64,000 bases of DNA. Origin: Chitinophaga sp. YR573. GTDB taxonomy: Bacteria > Bacteroidota > Bacteroidia > Chitinophagales > Chitinophagaceae. The stretch covers positions 868,001-932,000 of the forward strand of contig NZ_FOJF01000003.1 of the NCBI RefSeq assembly GCF_900110995.1. The letters are read 5' to 3'. This document shows, one piece after another, positions 49,434 through 58,288 of this stretch. A program made the position numbers and the translations under genes. The notes under the pieces are model-generated. The model had not been told where the DNA came from and searched no databases. It saw nothing but the letters and a program-made list of their open reading frames with translations. How positions within the stretch are numbered: position 1 is the stretch's first letter; each line of letters starts with the position of its first letter.

Positions 49434-51686
49434 TTATTGTTTAACTATTTTCTCGCGGACTATTTTACTTCCATTATTTATCATCAAAAAGTATGTGCCC
49501 GGAACAAGTGAACTCACATCAATATTTTGGTTCCCATTATCTATCTTTCCTAACTGCACAGTCTTTACCGCTATACCGTATATGTTCATTATCTGTATAG
49601 ATGTATTGCTTGCTGCATCTAATCCCTCAAACTGAACAGAAAGATTATTTACTACAGGATTCGGAAAGATTTTTATGTCTGCCGAGGTTTTAGTTGTCAC
49701 TACACTATCTGGTTTAGGTGCTGCCATACGGGCCGGAGTATATTCACCACCCAGGAAAATCAGACCAATTCCTTCTTGAGCCTGTCCATTACTAAATAAC
49801 CTGGCTCCTGTTATCAGGTCAGCATATCCGTCCCCATTTACGTCCCCCGCTCCAGCTACTGAAGATCCGAACCAGGAATTGGCCCTGTTGCTCTGTATTA
49901 GTCCAACTGGCCAGAAATTCAATCCGGGAGGGTAACCATAATAGAGCCATACCATCCCTTCATCTGTTTGTGATGCACTACTTTCCGCTCTGGGTAAACC
50001 TACCACAACGTCATCAAATCCATCTTTATTTACATCCCCGGCAAATGAAATCTGTGATCCATAAAGTGAAGAATCCTGGTCAGGTACGAGGAAGTAAGCT
50101 GAAGATATAATCTGATGAGGAGTGGTAACCAAACCAGTATTACTGCCAAGGAAAACATACATTGCTCCCGACTGTATACCATTATGTCCAAGGTCTACAA
50201 AATCTTTTGCGCCCACTACAATATCATCATATCCATCACCATTCACATCTCCTCCGCCGGCTATCGCAGAACCAAAAGAAGCTGCCTGATTAGGACGCAA
50301 TATGGTTTGAGAAGGAGTAGTTGAGACCTGTCCATAACCGCCCCAAAAAACATATAAATCTTCACCGGCTACTACCATCATCTCATGGATACCATCCCCG
50401 TTTACATCCCCGGCATCTGCAACCCTTATTCCAAAACCAGTGGTTCCGCTCACCGCAATTTCATCAATAAATGAACTGCCTACTCCCCATACACCACCAG
50501 ATACAACGGTAACATATCCCGCACCATTACTTGCTCCAATCACAATATCATCAATCAGATCGAAATTGAGGTCTTTCACAATGGCCACACTTATTCCAAA
50601 ATAATCGCCCTGCCTTGTAGAGCGTATGATATCGGGAGTAGTAGTGATACCTGCTGAAGATCCATAATAAACATATACAGCGCCTGTATCATTACCAAAA
50701 GTGCCTGCACGATAAGGTGCACCCACTGCTACATCTGCAAAACCATCACCATTCACATCCCCACCACCGGCTATGTAAAGTCCGAAATGCCCATTCGCGA
50801 CATTTTTCTCCAGTATGGTGTAATTATTGGGATTAATACCATTGGGTGCGCTACCATAGAAGACAAATACAGCGCCTTCCTGTGCTTCAGGATTGCTGAA
50901 ATATGGAGCACCTATCATCACATCTGCATAACCGTCCCCATTTATATCTCCTGCACCTGCTACAGAAGTACCCATTTGGGCTCCTACCTGGTTAGATTGC
51001 AGAAGGGTACTGGCCGCCTGTATTACCATCGGACCAGCAATACCCCCAATAATAAGTGGGTATGCTGCATGTTTGGCATCCACGGTTATCTCTACCTGGT
51101 TGTTCTGAACGGTAAAGTGGGCCGGAAGCTTGTTACCCTTTGCATCCAGGACTTTCAGATCATGGTAAGAAAGCTGTTGCCCTTTGTTTGCAAATGTAAG
51201 ACCGGTTGCGCTCCTGTACATAGCCTTCCAGCCGTTTGAGGATTGCAGTTGTACCGTTAGTTTATCCTTATCCGAAGGGTGCTCTATGATGAAATTCTGG
51301 CGGATCCCCTGTTCATCATTTACATATTCTACAGTGAAGTGATGATCGTGATCAAATTGAACGGTGTTTTCATGCATGGCAACAAGGGGTTGGGCTACGG
51401 GTTTATATCCGCCTACTGCTTTTACAGTAAGGTTAAAAGCCCATTGTTGTTCTGCATCCTGTGGCGTGATATTCAATTCATCTGCTGTGAAAGTAGCGCG
51501 TAACCCATTTTGACGGTTAGGGCTTTGGTAAATGTTGACATTGTCTTTCTTCCTGATAAAGTATTCAATACGTTCAATCTGCTTTTGCGCTTGTAGTATC
51601 TGGCCGTTGTCAATGACCGGCTCTGTATTGGCGCGTACAGTGATGGTAATGAAAAACAGGAAAACTGAAAAGTGGAGTTTTTTCAT
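49434..51686 (-). CDS. Secreted FG-GAP repeat protein with seven blades and T9SS sorting domain (paralogue A)
   Basis: A 750-residue protein with signal MKKLHFSVFLFFITITVRA. Residues 25-215 are a beta-rich front shared with the paralogue at 52968-55199. Residues 230-650 hold seven integrin-type FG-GAP repeats (such as SVAGAGDINGDGYADVMIGA and GSAIAGGGDVNGDGYDDIVV); the D-x-N-x-D-G calcium loop is intact in most but degenerate in the third (VKDLNFDLIDDIVIGAS). They should fold as a seven-bladed propeller. Residues 665-750 are a type IX sorting domain (IKIFPNPVVNNLSVQ). Such proteins are usually surface or adhesion proteins. Paralogy with the gene two positions upstream points to duplication. 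Confidence 0.9.
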   Translation of the reverse strand: MKKLHFSVFLFFITITVRANTEPVIDNGQILQAQKQIERIEYFIRKKDNVNIYQSPNRQNGLRATFTADELNITPQDAEQQWAFNLTVKAVGGYKPVAQPLVAMHENTVQFDHDHHFTVEYVNDEQGIRQNFIIEHPSDKDKLTVQLQSSNGWKAMYRSATGLTFANKGQQLSYHDLKVLDAKGNKLPAHFTVQNNQVEITVDAKHAAYPLIIGGIAGPMVIQAASTLLQSNQVGAQMGTSVAGAGDINGDGYADVMIGAPYFSNPEAQEGAVFVFYGSAPNGINPNNYTILEKNVANGHFGLYIAGGGDVNGDGFADVAVGAPYRAGTFGNDTGAVYVYYGSSAGITTTPDIIRSTRQGDYFGISVAIVKDLNFDLIDDIVIGASNGAGYVTVVSGGVWGVGSSFIDEIAVSGTTGFGIRVADAGDVNGDGIHEMMVVAGEDLYVFWGGYGQVSTTPSQTILRPNQAASFGSAIAGGGDVNGDGYDDIVVGAKDFVDLGHNGIQSGAMYVFLGSNTGLVTTPHQIISSAYFLVPDQDSSLYGSQISFAGDVNKDGFDDVVVGLPRAESSASQTDEGMVWLYYGYPPGLNFWPVGLIQSNRANSWFGSSVAGAGDVNGDGYADLITGARLFSNGQAQEGIGLIFLGGEYTPARMAAPKPDSVVTTKTSADIKIFPNPVVNNLSVQFEGLDAASNTSIQIMNIYGIAVKTVQLGKIDNGNQNIDVSSLVPGTYFLMINNGSKIVREKIVKQ

Positions 51687-51887
51687 GATGAGGGTTATTA
51701 TAGGTTATACATTAGGGTTGATAAGTTCAGGGATATTGTGGGTTATTTTGATTAACTAAAAGTAAAAAAAAATGCTGAAAGTGTTGTGACGGATAATGAA
51801 GGTGATTTAGGGTATGTCGGGTTTAACGGGGATGGCTAGGTTTGTTGATCAATAATTATATCTTTACATGTTCATAAACGCTTATAT

Positions 51888-52868
51888 ATGTTGATCTCAA
51901 AAACCCAATGGAAAATCGAATCTGAGAAAGTCACTATCCGCCCCCACGGTATTGTGTTCATCCTTGCCGGTGTTTTGGCTGTTGTCTTTATTGGGTTGTA
52001 CCTGTTAGGCCAAAAAGAAAGTCCTGGTGATATGGGTCCTCTGGTAGTAGTAATGGCGCTCATTTGGCTGCTCTTTGTACTGGGTGGTTTTACGTATGTG
52101 ATCTTCGACCGCAGCGCCGGTCGTATGAAACAGATGCTGTTTGGCTTTCTTCCCATCAGGAATATTCCTTTTGAGAAACTGTACCAGGTAACTATGGTTA
52201 CCCAACGGGCAGGCGGTTTTAACTTCCGCATCTTTACCAAGGCAAATAAGTATGGAAAGGGTATTATGATAAGTTCCCATTATGGTAAAGATACTGATCC
52301 AAACGCGGTAGCATTCAGCAATGAAGTCATTCCCCTGATCCATCAATATCTGGATGCTGTAGCGCCATTAGTACCAGAAAATACAGAGATCACCAGCTAC
52401 GAATATTTCACCGAAGGTGATGGGATTTATACCCTCAAGGCAAAGAAAGCCGGCCTTATAGTGTTTGGTACCTTCTTCCTGGCCCTCGGTATTCATGAAT
52501 GTACTCCTTATGCCTGGATGACTGATCTCAATATAGGTGGTAAACTGTTGATGACCGCCTTTCAGATCGGATTGGGTGTGGTGTTTTTTGCTGCCGCTTA
52601 TACCAGGCTCACTTTCAATACGGGTAGCCGTATTATAGAAAGGAAGAGCCCTATCGGTATAGGCAATCGTCAGTTTAGCTTCGACAGTTTTGTCAATTTC
52701 CAGACAGTGCGTAAAACCTATAACGGTGTTTATGCCGGCACAGATATCAATATGCTTTTTGAAGCTGCTGGCAAGAAAAATAATGTACTACGGGCATCTA
52801 CTTTCAAAAATACGCAGCAGATCGAACGCTTTATGCTGGAGATCGGGAGTATTATGAATAGAATGTGA
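51888..52868 (+). CDS. Integral membrane protein, four predicted helices
   Basis: A 326-residue protein with helices near residues 20-40 (IVFILAGVLAVVFIGLYLLG), 50-72 (PLVVVMALIWLLFVLGGFTY), 185-205 (AGLIVFGTFFLALGIHECTP) and 218-240 (MTAFQIGLGVVFFAAAYTRL). Two soluble stretches follow helices 2 and 4 and resemble each other in pattern: FDRSAGRMKQMLFGFLPIRN and TGSRIIERKSPIGIGN; both may be bacterial PH-like domains (YcxB-like resemblance, weak). No signal for function. It lies alone on the plus strand between the two FG-GAP paralogues, and may have been left between them by the duplication. Confidence 0.72.
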   Translation: MLISKTQWKIESEKVTIRPHGIVFILAGVLAVVFIGLYLLGQKESPGDMGPLVVVMALIWLLFVLGGFTYVIFDRSAGRMKQMLFGFLPIRNIPFEKLYQVTMVTQRAGGFNFRIFTKANKYGKGIMISSHYGKDTDPNAVAFSNEVIPLIHQYLDAVAPLVPENTEITSYEYFTEGDGIYTLKAKKAGLIVFGTFFLALGIHECTPYAWMTDLNIGGKLLMTAFQIGLGVVFFAAAYTRLTFNTGSRIIERKSPIGIGNRQFSFDSFVNFQTVRKTYNGVYAGTDINMLFEAAGKKNNVLRASTFKNTQQIERFMLEIGSIMNRM

Positions 52869-52923
52869 TAAAGGCGGTTGAATGCTCCATATCAGGAGGC
52901 TTCCTTTTTCATTTGCGGATAGC

Positions 52924-52960
52924 ATTCAGAGGCTCTGTTGTTACAGCAGGGCCTCTGAAT
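52924..52960. terminator. Bidirectional hairpin terminator
   Basis: A 10-base outer stem (52924-52933 with 52951-52960) over a small inner CTG/CAG stem, between the convergent membrane-protein and FG-GAP genes. Confidence 0.75.
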
Positions 52961-52967
52961 TATTTAG

Positions 52968-55199
52968 TTATTGCTTAATTATTTTTTCCCGGAATACTTT
53001 ACTACCATTCTGTATGATAACAAAGTATATTCCCGGGGTAAGTCTGCTAAGATCAATTGATTGCTGATAACTTTCTATGTTACCGACTTTAACAGATTGA
53101 ACTGATATCCCTTGTACATTCATTACCTGTATATAAGTAGGGTTTTGGATATCTAATCCCTGCAACTGAACAGACAAGTTGTTTACTATCGGGTTGGGGA
53201 ATATTTTTACAGCCGCAGAAGCAGTATGTTCTATCTCCGGAGCAGCGGCCAGCAACCCTGCACTACCAGCCCCACCATGATAAACAAATCCTGCTCCTTC
53301 AAAGAACTGCCCATTGGTATACAACATTGCACCGATAAGCACATCACTATAACCATCCCCATTAACATCGCCCGCACCGTCCACACTAAATCCCAATAAT
53401 GCGTCCGCCTGGTTAGATTGTATCGTTGATGCAGGAACCGGATTTATGCCATTGGACCGGCCATAATAAACATAAGCCATTCCTTCACCTATCTGGTTGA
53501 TGTTGTTGTTCTGCGCTCTCGCACCAACTACAATATCGCTGAATCCATCATTATTGATATCTCCGGCAAATGCGAGGCTACCGCTGTAATAAGTCGAATC
53601 CACATTTCCTTCCAGGATCGTGGCAGGAATTGTGTCAATACCTGTGGAATTACCATAATAGACATATACTGCGCCTTCCAGGGACTGGCCATTGGAATAA
53701 TCAGGGAAGCCTATCAATATATCACCATGACCATCATTGTTAATATCTCCGCCACCTGCAAGGGCATATTCGTGAAATGTACCAGGTGCATTCAATATCA
53801 TAGAACTGGCAGGTGTTACTTCAATACCGGCAGGCCCTCCGAAATATACAAAAATCTTATTGTCGGCTCCAACCACAATATCATTGTAGAGGTCATTATT
53901 AATATCCAGTGCCCCCGAAACCTGTGATCCTAAGTGCAATCCGGCTTGATTGCTTTCAATAACAGTCCATGGAGTATATGATATACCCCAGGGACCACCA
54001 TAAATAAGTGTTACAGTTCCTTCATAAGTTTGTCCATGTGAAGCCCCGCTTGAGCCTACAATTATATCATCGATAAGATCTCCATTTACATCTTTTGTTA
54101 TTGCTATAGACGATCCAAACTGGCCATAAGCCGGGTCGCCATAGACAGTCTCGGGTGTAGTTTCAATACCAGCTGCAGCGCCATAATATACAGAGATACC
54201 GCCCAGACTATTTGCACTGTCTGTGGGAGCAAGTGTTAATATATCGTCGTAGCCATCACCATTGACATCTCCGCCTCCGGCCATATTTGTTCCGTATTGT
54301 CCGCCAGCTACGCTTGGTGTCAACAAAGTATACCTGGTTGGATTAATACCACGGGAACTACCATAATATATGAATATAGCACCGTTTCCGCCCTGTGTAT
54401 TAATATAGGATGGTGCGCAGAGCATAATATCATCATAACCATCGTTGTTGATGTCTCCTGCAGTTGATACCTTATATCCCATCAATGCGTCTACCTTGTT
54501 GCTTTGTACAAACGTATTGGCATTCTGCGGAGTACCATTCAATACAATAGGATCAATGGTAACCGGGTAAACCGCTTTTTCAACATCTACTTCTATTTGT
54601 ACCTGGTTATTCTGTACAGAAAAATGTGCCGATAAGGTGGTACCCTTCGCATCCCATACCTTCAGGTCATTGTAAGAAAGCAGTTGTTGCCTGTTTTTGA
54701 ATGTGAGATTGGTTTCACTACGTTTGAAAGTTTGCCATCCTTCGGATGCCTGCAGTTGTATACTGAGTTTGTGTGCCTGTACAGCAGGTTTTTGTATGAT
54801 AAAGTTCTGCCGGATACCCTGATCATTGTTTACATATTCTACTGTATAATGATTATCATGATTAAATTGTATGGTACCATCGTCAATTATGGCTACAGGT
54901 TGCTCTGCTGGTTTGTAAAGCGAGCGACCATCAGCAGATACTCCTTTTACAGCAAGCCCGAATGACCATTGCTGTTGTGTGTTCCGGGGTGTAATACTCA
55001 TTTCCTGGCCAGTATAAACAGCACGCAGGCTATTCTTACGGTTAGTACTCTGGTAGATACCCGCATTGCTTTGCCAGTGGATAAAGTATTCGCTACGAGA
55101 GAGTTGTTCCTGTATGTTTTTTTCAATAACAGGTTCTGTATTTGCGTGTACAGTACCGACAGAAAACAGCATAGTAGTAAGAAGGTAGAGTTCTTTCAT
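52968..55199 (-). CDS. Secreted FG-GAP repeat protein with seven blades and T9SS sorting domain (paralogue B)
   Basis: A 743-residue protein with signal MKELYLLTTMLFSVGTVHA. It matches paralogue A throughout: the same front region (GIRQNFIIQKPAV, SYNDLKVWDAKG, HFSVQNNQVQIEVD), seven FG-GAP repeats (NMAGGGDVNGDGYDDILTLA, SLAFAGDINNDGFSDIVVGA), the same degenerate third repeat (ITKDVNGDLIDDIIVGSS), and a type IX sorting domain (VKIFPNPIVNNLSVQLQGLD). The repeats probably form a calcium-bound seven-blade propeller. Probably a surface adhesin or a secreted binding protein. Confidence 0.9.
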   Translation of the reverse strand: MKELYLLTTMLFSVGTVHANTEPVIEKNIQEQLSRSEYFIHWQSNAGIYQSTNRKNSLRAVYTGQEMSITPRNTQQQWSFGLAVKGVSADGRSLYKPAEQPVAIIDDGTIQFNHDNHYTVEYVNNDQGIRQNFIIQKPAVQAHKLSIQLQASEGWQTFKRSETNLTFKNRQQLLSYNDLKVWDAKGTTLSAHFSVQNNQVQIEVDVEKAVYPVTIDPIVLNGTPQNANTFVQSNKVDALMGYKVSTAGDINNDGYDDIMLCAPSYINTQGGNGAIFIYYGSSRGINPTRYTLLTPSVAGGQYGTNMAGGGDVNGDGYDDILTLAPTDSANSLGGISVYYGAAAGIETTPETVYGDPAYGQFGSSIAITKDVNGDLIDDIIVGSSGASHGQTYEGTVTLIYGGPWGISYTPWTVIESNQAGLHLGSQVSGALDINNDLYNDIVVGADNKIFVYFGGPAGIEVTPASSMILNAPGTFHEYALAGGGDINNDGHGDILIGFPDYSNGQSLEGAVYVYYGNSTGIDTIPATILEGNVDSTYYSGSLAFAGDINNDGFSDIVVGARAQNNNINQIGEGMAYVYYGRSNGINPVPASTIQSNQADALLGFSVDGAGDVNGDGYSDVLIGAMLYTNGQFFEGAGFVYHGGAGSAGLLAAAPEIEHTASAAVKIFPNPIVNNLSVQLQGLDIQNPTYIQVMNVQGISVQSVKVGNIESYQQSIDLSRLTPGIYFVIIQNGSKVFREKIIKQ

Positions 55200-55374
55200 G
55201 GTGAGGGTTATATGGGTTACAGAATATATGTACGGGTTAATTACATTTTTGTGAATATAATAAAAATAATGAATAATTTGAACGAGATGTTCAAAAGTGG
55301 AAAATCAAAGACGAGGGATTTTTCAGATTTGAGGTTTGGGAATTTTTTGAGTCCGGGAAGGATGATTCAAAAGA

Positions 55375-55403
55375 AAAGGCCGAAGATTATATCTTCGACC
55401 TTT
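55375..55403 (-). terminator. Terminator of the SDR operon
   Basis: A 7-base inner stem (55381-55387 with 55391-55397) extended by AAAGG/CCTTT (55375-55379 with 55399-55403). On the minus strand it is followed by CTTTTCTTTT. It lies 62 bases past the stop at 55465. Confidence 0.75.
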
Positions 55404-55464
55404 GTGCCCGGTAGCGGTAAGTTTTTGAACCAACGCCATATGTTTGTGTGATACAAGATAAAAA

Positions 55465-56460
55465 TCAACCAACGTTGAATGTAACTCCTGTCAATTCTTC
55501 GGTCAGTTTCCACAATTGTTTGGCACTGGCTTCATCTAAAGAATACGGTTTTACACCATTGGGTATTGATGAATCGATAGCTAATTCGGCTATATCAATA
55601 TCTTCGAGGTACACACCGCCTGTTTCGTTTAATAGCGGGCTCGTAGCAGCCCATATGGTTGTAGCCGCACCTTGCGGAATGGTTTTAAGCGAATCAATAA
55701 CTTCCGGTACAGGATTCCCTTTATCATCCAGGAAGCCAAATTGCTGTAATATTTCTACCGGAGCTTCTCTGGTTAATTCTGTTCCCCAAATATTACCGGG
55801 GTGTATTGAATATACTCTTATGCCGAATGATTTAGCACGATTGTCCAATTCCAGCGAAAACAGATTGACAGCAGTTTTTGATTGTCCATAACCCTGTAAT
55901 GTCTGATATTCATGATTTTCAAAATTCGGGTCGTCAAAATTAAAAGGTGCAAAATGGTGTCCCAGTGAAGAAACGTTAATCACTCTTGCGCCATTCGCTT
56001 TTTTTAGCGCTTCCCATAATCTGGCAGTAAGGTGAAATACTGAGAGATAATTGGTAGCGAGTTGAGATTCAATACCTCTTGCATCACGGCGTAACGGCAC
56101 GAACATAATTCCTGCGTTGTTAATGAGCAAGTGTAATGGTCTGCCCGAAGCTAAAAACTTTCTGGCAAAGGCGTCAATAGAAGAGGGATCTATTAAATCC
56201 ATTTTTTCTATTTCAACATCGGTAATTCCTTTCAGGTTTTCCTTTGCTTTTTCAACATTTCTTGCGGGTACTATAATTGTTGCTCCTGCTTTAGAAAGAG
56301 TTTTAACCGTTTCCAACCCAATGCCTGTGTTACCGCCTGTGACGATCGCGATTTTTCCTTTAAGGTCAATTCCTTTAATTACATCACTAGTAGTCGATGT
56401 TGCGTTAAATCCTGAACTGATTGGTTGCTGTAAAGCTCCTGCGTAATTATCCTGTGCCAT
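55465..56460 (-). CDS. Short-chain dehydrogenase/reductase
   Basis: The ATG at 56460 (MAQDNYAGALQQPISSGFNA) gives 331 residues; a longer frame to 56523 overlaps the upstream SDR and is not used. Cofactor motif VTGGNTGIGLETV (TGxxxGIG), then LHLLINNAGIM, catalytic Ser in VINVSSLGHHF, and Tyr/Lys in QGYGQSKTAVNLF. Size and motifs fit retinol-dehydrogenase/WWOX-like SDR proteins common in stress cassettes. It follows another SDR by 11 bases, forming a two-gene operon under the divergent HxlR regulator. Confidence 0.92.
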   Translation of the reverse strand: MAQDNYAGALQQPISSGFNATSTTSDVIKGIDLKGKIAIVTGGNTGIGLETVKTLSKAGATIIVPARNVEKAKENLKGITDVEIEKMDLIDPSSIDAFARKFLASGRPLHLLINNAGIMFVPLRRDARGIESQLATNYLSVFHLTARLWEALKKANGARVINVSSLGHHFAPFNFDDPNFENHEYQTLQGYGQSKTAVNLFSLELDNRAKSFGIRVYSIHPGNIWGTELTREAPVEILQQFGFLDDKGNPVPEVIDSLKTIPQGAATTIWAATSPLLNETGGVYLEDIDIAELAIDSSIPNGVKPYSLDEASAKQLWKLTEELTGVTFNVG

Positions 56461-56471
56461 TTTGTTTGTTT

Positions 56472-57227
56472 TTAAAATCCGTAAATACCGCCGGAGACGG
56501 TAACTTTCTCTCCCGTAATCCACGCCGAATCATCAGAAGCAAGAAATACGGCAACCTTTGCAATATCTTCCGGCTGACCAAAACGACCAAGTGGTGTATT
56601 GGCAATTAATCTGGCTTCAAAATCGCTGCCGATAATGCCTGCACTATGAGTACCTTCGGTTTCCACACCGCCTGGCAAAATAGAATTGATACGAATATTT
56701 TTTACACCCAATTCTTTCGATAAAGCAATAGTAATCGCATCTAACGCTGCTTTGGTTGCAGAATATACCGAGCCTGTGGCCAAAGGCGTATTGCTTGCAC
56801 CTGAACTGATGTTAATGATGTTTCCGCCTTTATCGCCAAACAGTTTTACGGCTTCACGGATTGCCAGTAAAGACCCTGATACATTGATGTTGAAATGCTG
56901 TTGAATAGATTCTGCTGATACCTGCTCAATTGGTGCGTACAGATAAATGCCTGCATTGTTTACCAAAATATCCAATGTGCCGAAAGCATTTTTTGTTTCT
57001 TCAAAAAGTCTGATTATATCAGCTTCTTTCGACACATCGCCCTGCACCGAAATTGCCGTACCGCCGTTATCGGTTATGACTTTAACGACTTTATCCGCAC
57101 CCTCTTTACTTGATGCATAATTCACCACAACTTTTGCACCTTCTGCCGCAAAATATTTAGCGATCGATGCACCTATTCCTTTTGACGCACCTGTAACTAT
57201 GGCTACTTTGTTTTTTAGTTTATTCAT
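56472..57227 (-). CDS. SDR-family oxidoreductase (3-oxoacyl-ACP reductase/glucose dehydrogenase-like)
   Basis: The ATG at 57227 gives 251 residues; a TTG at 57236 would extend it by three. Classical SDR: VAIVTGASKGIGASIAKYF cofactor motif, LDILVNNAGIYLY, Ser in IINISSGASNTPL, Tyr and Lys in VYSATKAALDAITI, and the C-terminal FLASDDSAWITGEKVTVSGG that matches FabG-type enzymes. Substrate not predictable. It is first in the operon with the SDR at 55465-56460, divergent from the HxlR gene. Confidence 0.94.
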   Translation of the reverse strand: MNKLKNKVAIVTGASKGIGASIAKYFAAEGAKVVVNYASSKEGADKVVKVITDNGGTAISVQGDVSKEADIIRLFEETKNAFGTLDILVNNAGIYLYAPIEQVSAESIQQHFNINVSGSLLAIREAVKLFGDKGGNIINISSGASNTPLATGSVYSATKAALDAITIALSKELGVKNIRINSILPGGVETEGTHSAGIIGSDFEARLIANTPLGRFGQPEDIAKVAVFLASDDSAWITGEKVTVSGGIYGF

Positions 57228-57283
57228 TTTTTCCAATCATTTGATGTGTGAGCTGCAAAATTATGATGATAAGGTTTACTTTA

Positions 57284-57331
57284 GTAACTTTGTATCAAAA
57301 AGTAACAGTAACCTGGAGGTAACAAAGTAAC
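57284..57331. promoter_or_regulatory. Five GTAAC repeats, candidate HxlR operator
   Basis: GTAAC occurs at 57284, 57302, 57308, 57319 and 57327 in one orientation within 48 bases of the 106-base divergent gap between the SDR operon and the HxlR gene. GTAACTTTGT at the left (57284-57293) is nearly the reverse complement of ACAAAGTAAC at the right (57322-57331), 9 of 10. Such clustering suggests an operator for the HxlR regulator. Confidence 0.5.
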
Positions 57332-57333
57332 TT

Positions 57334-57690
57334 ATGACGTGCAAAACAGATTTTCAAACAGATCGCAAAAAAGAAATGATGGCTGTGCATGATGCTATGG
57401 ACGTGCTGAGCGGGAAATGGAAAATTTATATCATCTCATCTATCTGCCATTATAACAAAAGAAGATTTTCTGACATTTTGGATGATGTAGTTGGTATTTC
57501 CAACAAAATGTTAAGCAAAGAATTAAAGGATCTGGAGGTAAACAAACTGATCAAACGAACTGTTTTAGACACGCAACCGGTGACTGTTCAGTATGAACTT
57601 ACAGAACATGGCCTAACGTTAAAGACGATAGTTAACAATCTGACGGAATGGGGAATGGCACACCGAAAGGAAGTTATCGGAAAGAAATAG
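57334..57690 (+). CDS. HxlR-family transcriptional regulator
   Basis: A 118-residue winged-helix protein with the HxlR signature: VHDAMDVLSGKWKIYIISSI, then RRFSDILDDVVGISNKMLSK, ELKDLEVNKLIKRTV and YELTEHGLTLKTIV. Family members often respond to electrophiles, aldehydes or thiol stress through Cys. Cys3 and Cys38 (ISSICHYNKRRF) are candidates. It is divergent from the two SDR genes and probably represses them; the GTAAC cluster upstream is the likely operator. Confidence 0.92.
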   Translation: MTCKTDFQTDRKKEMMAVHDAMDVLSGKWKIYIISSICHYNKRRFSDILDDVVGISNKMLSKELKDLEVNKLIKRTVLDTQPVTVQYELTEHGLTLKTIVNNLTEWGMAHRKEVIGKK

Positions 57691-57749
57691 AAGAATCCAG
57701 GAGGATCATTATAAATGGTGTTATATAGGCTCAGATGAACACGAAAAAA

Positions 57750-57778
57750 GAAAGGTCAGAGATTTTCTCAGACCTTTC
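57750..57778. terminator. Bidirectional terminator
   Basis: A 13-base stem with one A-A mismatch (57750-57762 with 57766-57778) and a TTT loop. On the minus strand it is followed by TTTTTTCG, so it serves the 57813-58079 gene, and on the plus strand it may stop the HxlR transcript. Confidence 0.85.
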
Positions 57779-57812
57779 CACTAATTATACACTTAATGAA
57801 GCAAAAGATTAC

Positions 57813-58079
57813 CTAACTAACAGGTTCTTCTTCTTTTTGGAATTTAGACCAGATATAATTAAAAAGCCAGGCGCCGAAAATCGCATAAACAGGCATTGCC
57901 AGGTATGATTGAAATAAGAAAGTTATCAGTAATATAGTTATAGCTATAGAACCCACTACTCCCAGAATAATTCCTATAAGAGCGCCGTTTTTTCTATTTT
58001 TATTTCGTTTAAAATAGCCAACCACTCCTCCAATAATTGCACAAATCAATAAAAGTTCTGAGCCCCCTAGTTGAAACAT
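57813..58079 (-). CDS. Small membrane protein, two helices
   Basis: An 88-residue protein. The N-terminal helix (LLLICAIIGGVVGYF) is followed by a basic loop (KRNKNRKNG), a long hydrophobic region (ALIGIILGVVGSIAITILLI) that continues through an aromatic segment, and an acidic tail (QKEEEPVS). Gly-rich GxxxG spacing suggests helix packing. It resembles small membrane proteins of unknown function that are common in Bacteroidota. Monocistronic. Confidence 0.7.
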   Translation of the reverse strand: MFQLGGSELLLICAIIGGVVGYFKRNKNRKNGALIGIILGVVGSIAITILLITFLFQSYLAMPVYAIFGAWLFNYIWSKFQKEEEPVS

Positions 58080-58193
58080 AGTAAAGTTTTTTAGTGTTAA
58101 ATTATCTTATCATATTGTTGATCTATTCATTACAATAGTTCTTTTGTAATATACTAATTTTTCAATATGTTTTCATATGAGGACGAAAAAGGC

Positions 58194-58244
58194 GCAGATA
58201 AAACAGACAATCCGCTAGCAGGGTGGATTGTCTGTTTTATCTGC
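58194..58244 (-). terminator. Terminator of the third SusCD operon, 20-base stem
   Basis: A perfect 20-base stem (58194-58213 with 58225-58244) and an 11-base loop lie 45 bases past the SusD stop at 58289. On the minus strand it is followed by GCCTTTTTCG. Confidence 0.9.
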
Positions 58245-58288
58245 ACCGGAGTGTACTTTTTTTATTTGATTTACAGAGTAAAATCAGA

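Noticed and set aside
55403-55447. GTGCCCGGTAGCGG...GAACCAACGCC resembles the 3' end of a minus-strand tRNA
   Set aside because: The T-arm does not pair and no anticodon or acceptor partner lies upstream; at most a decayed fragment or chance.
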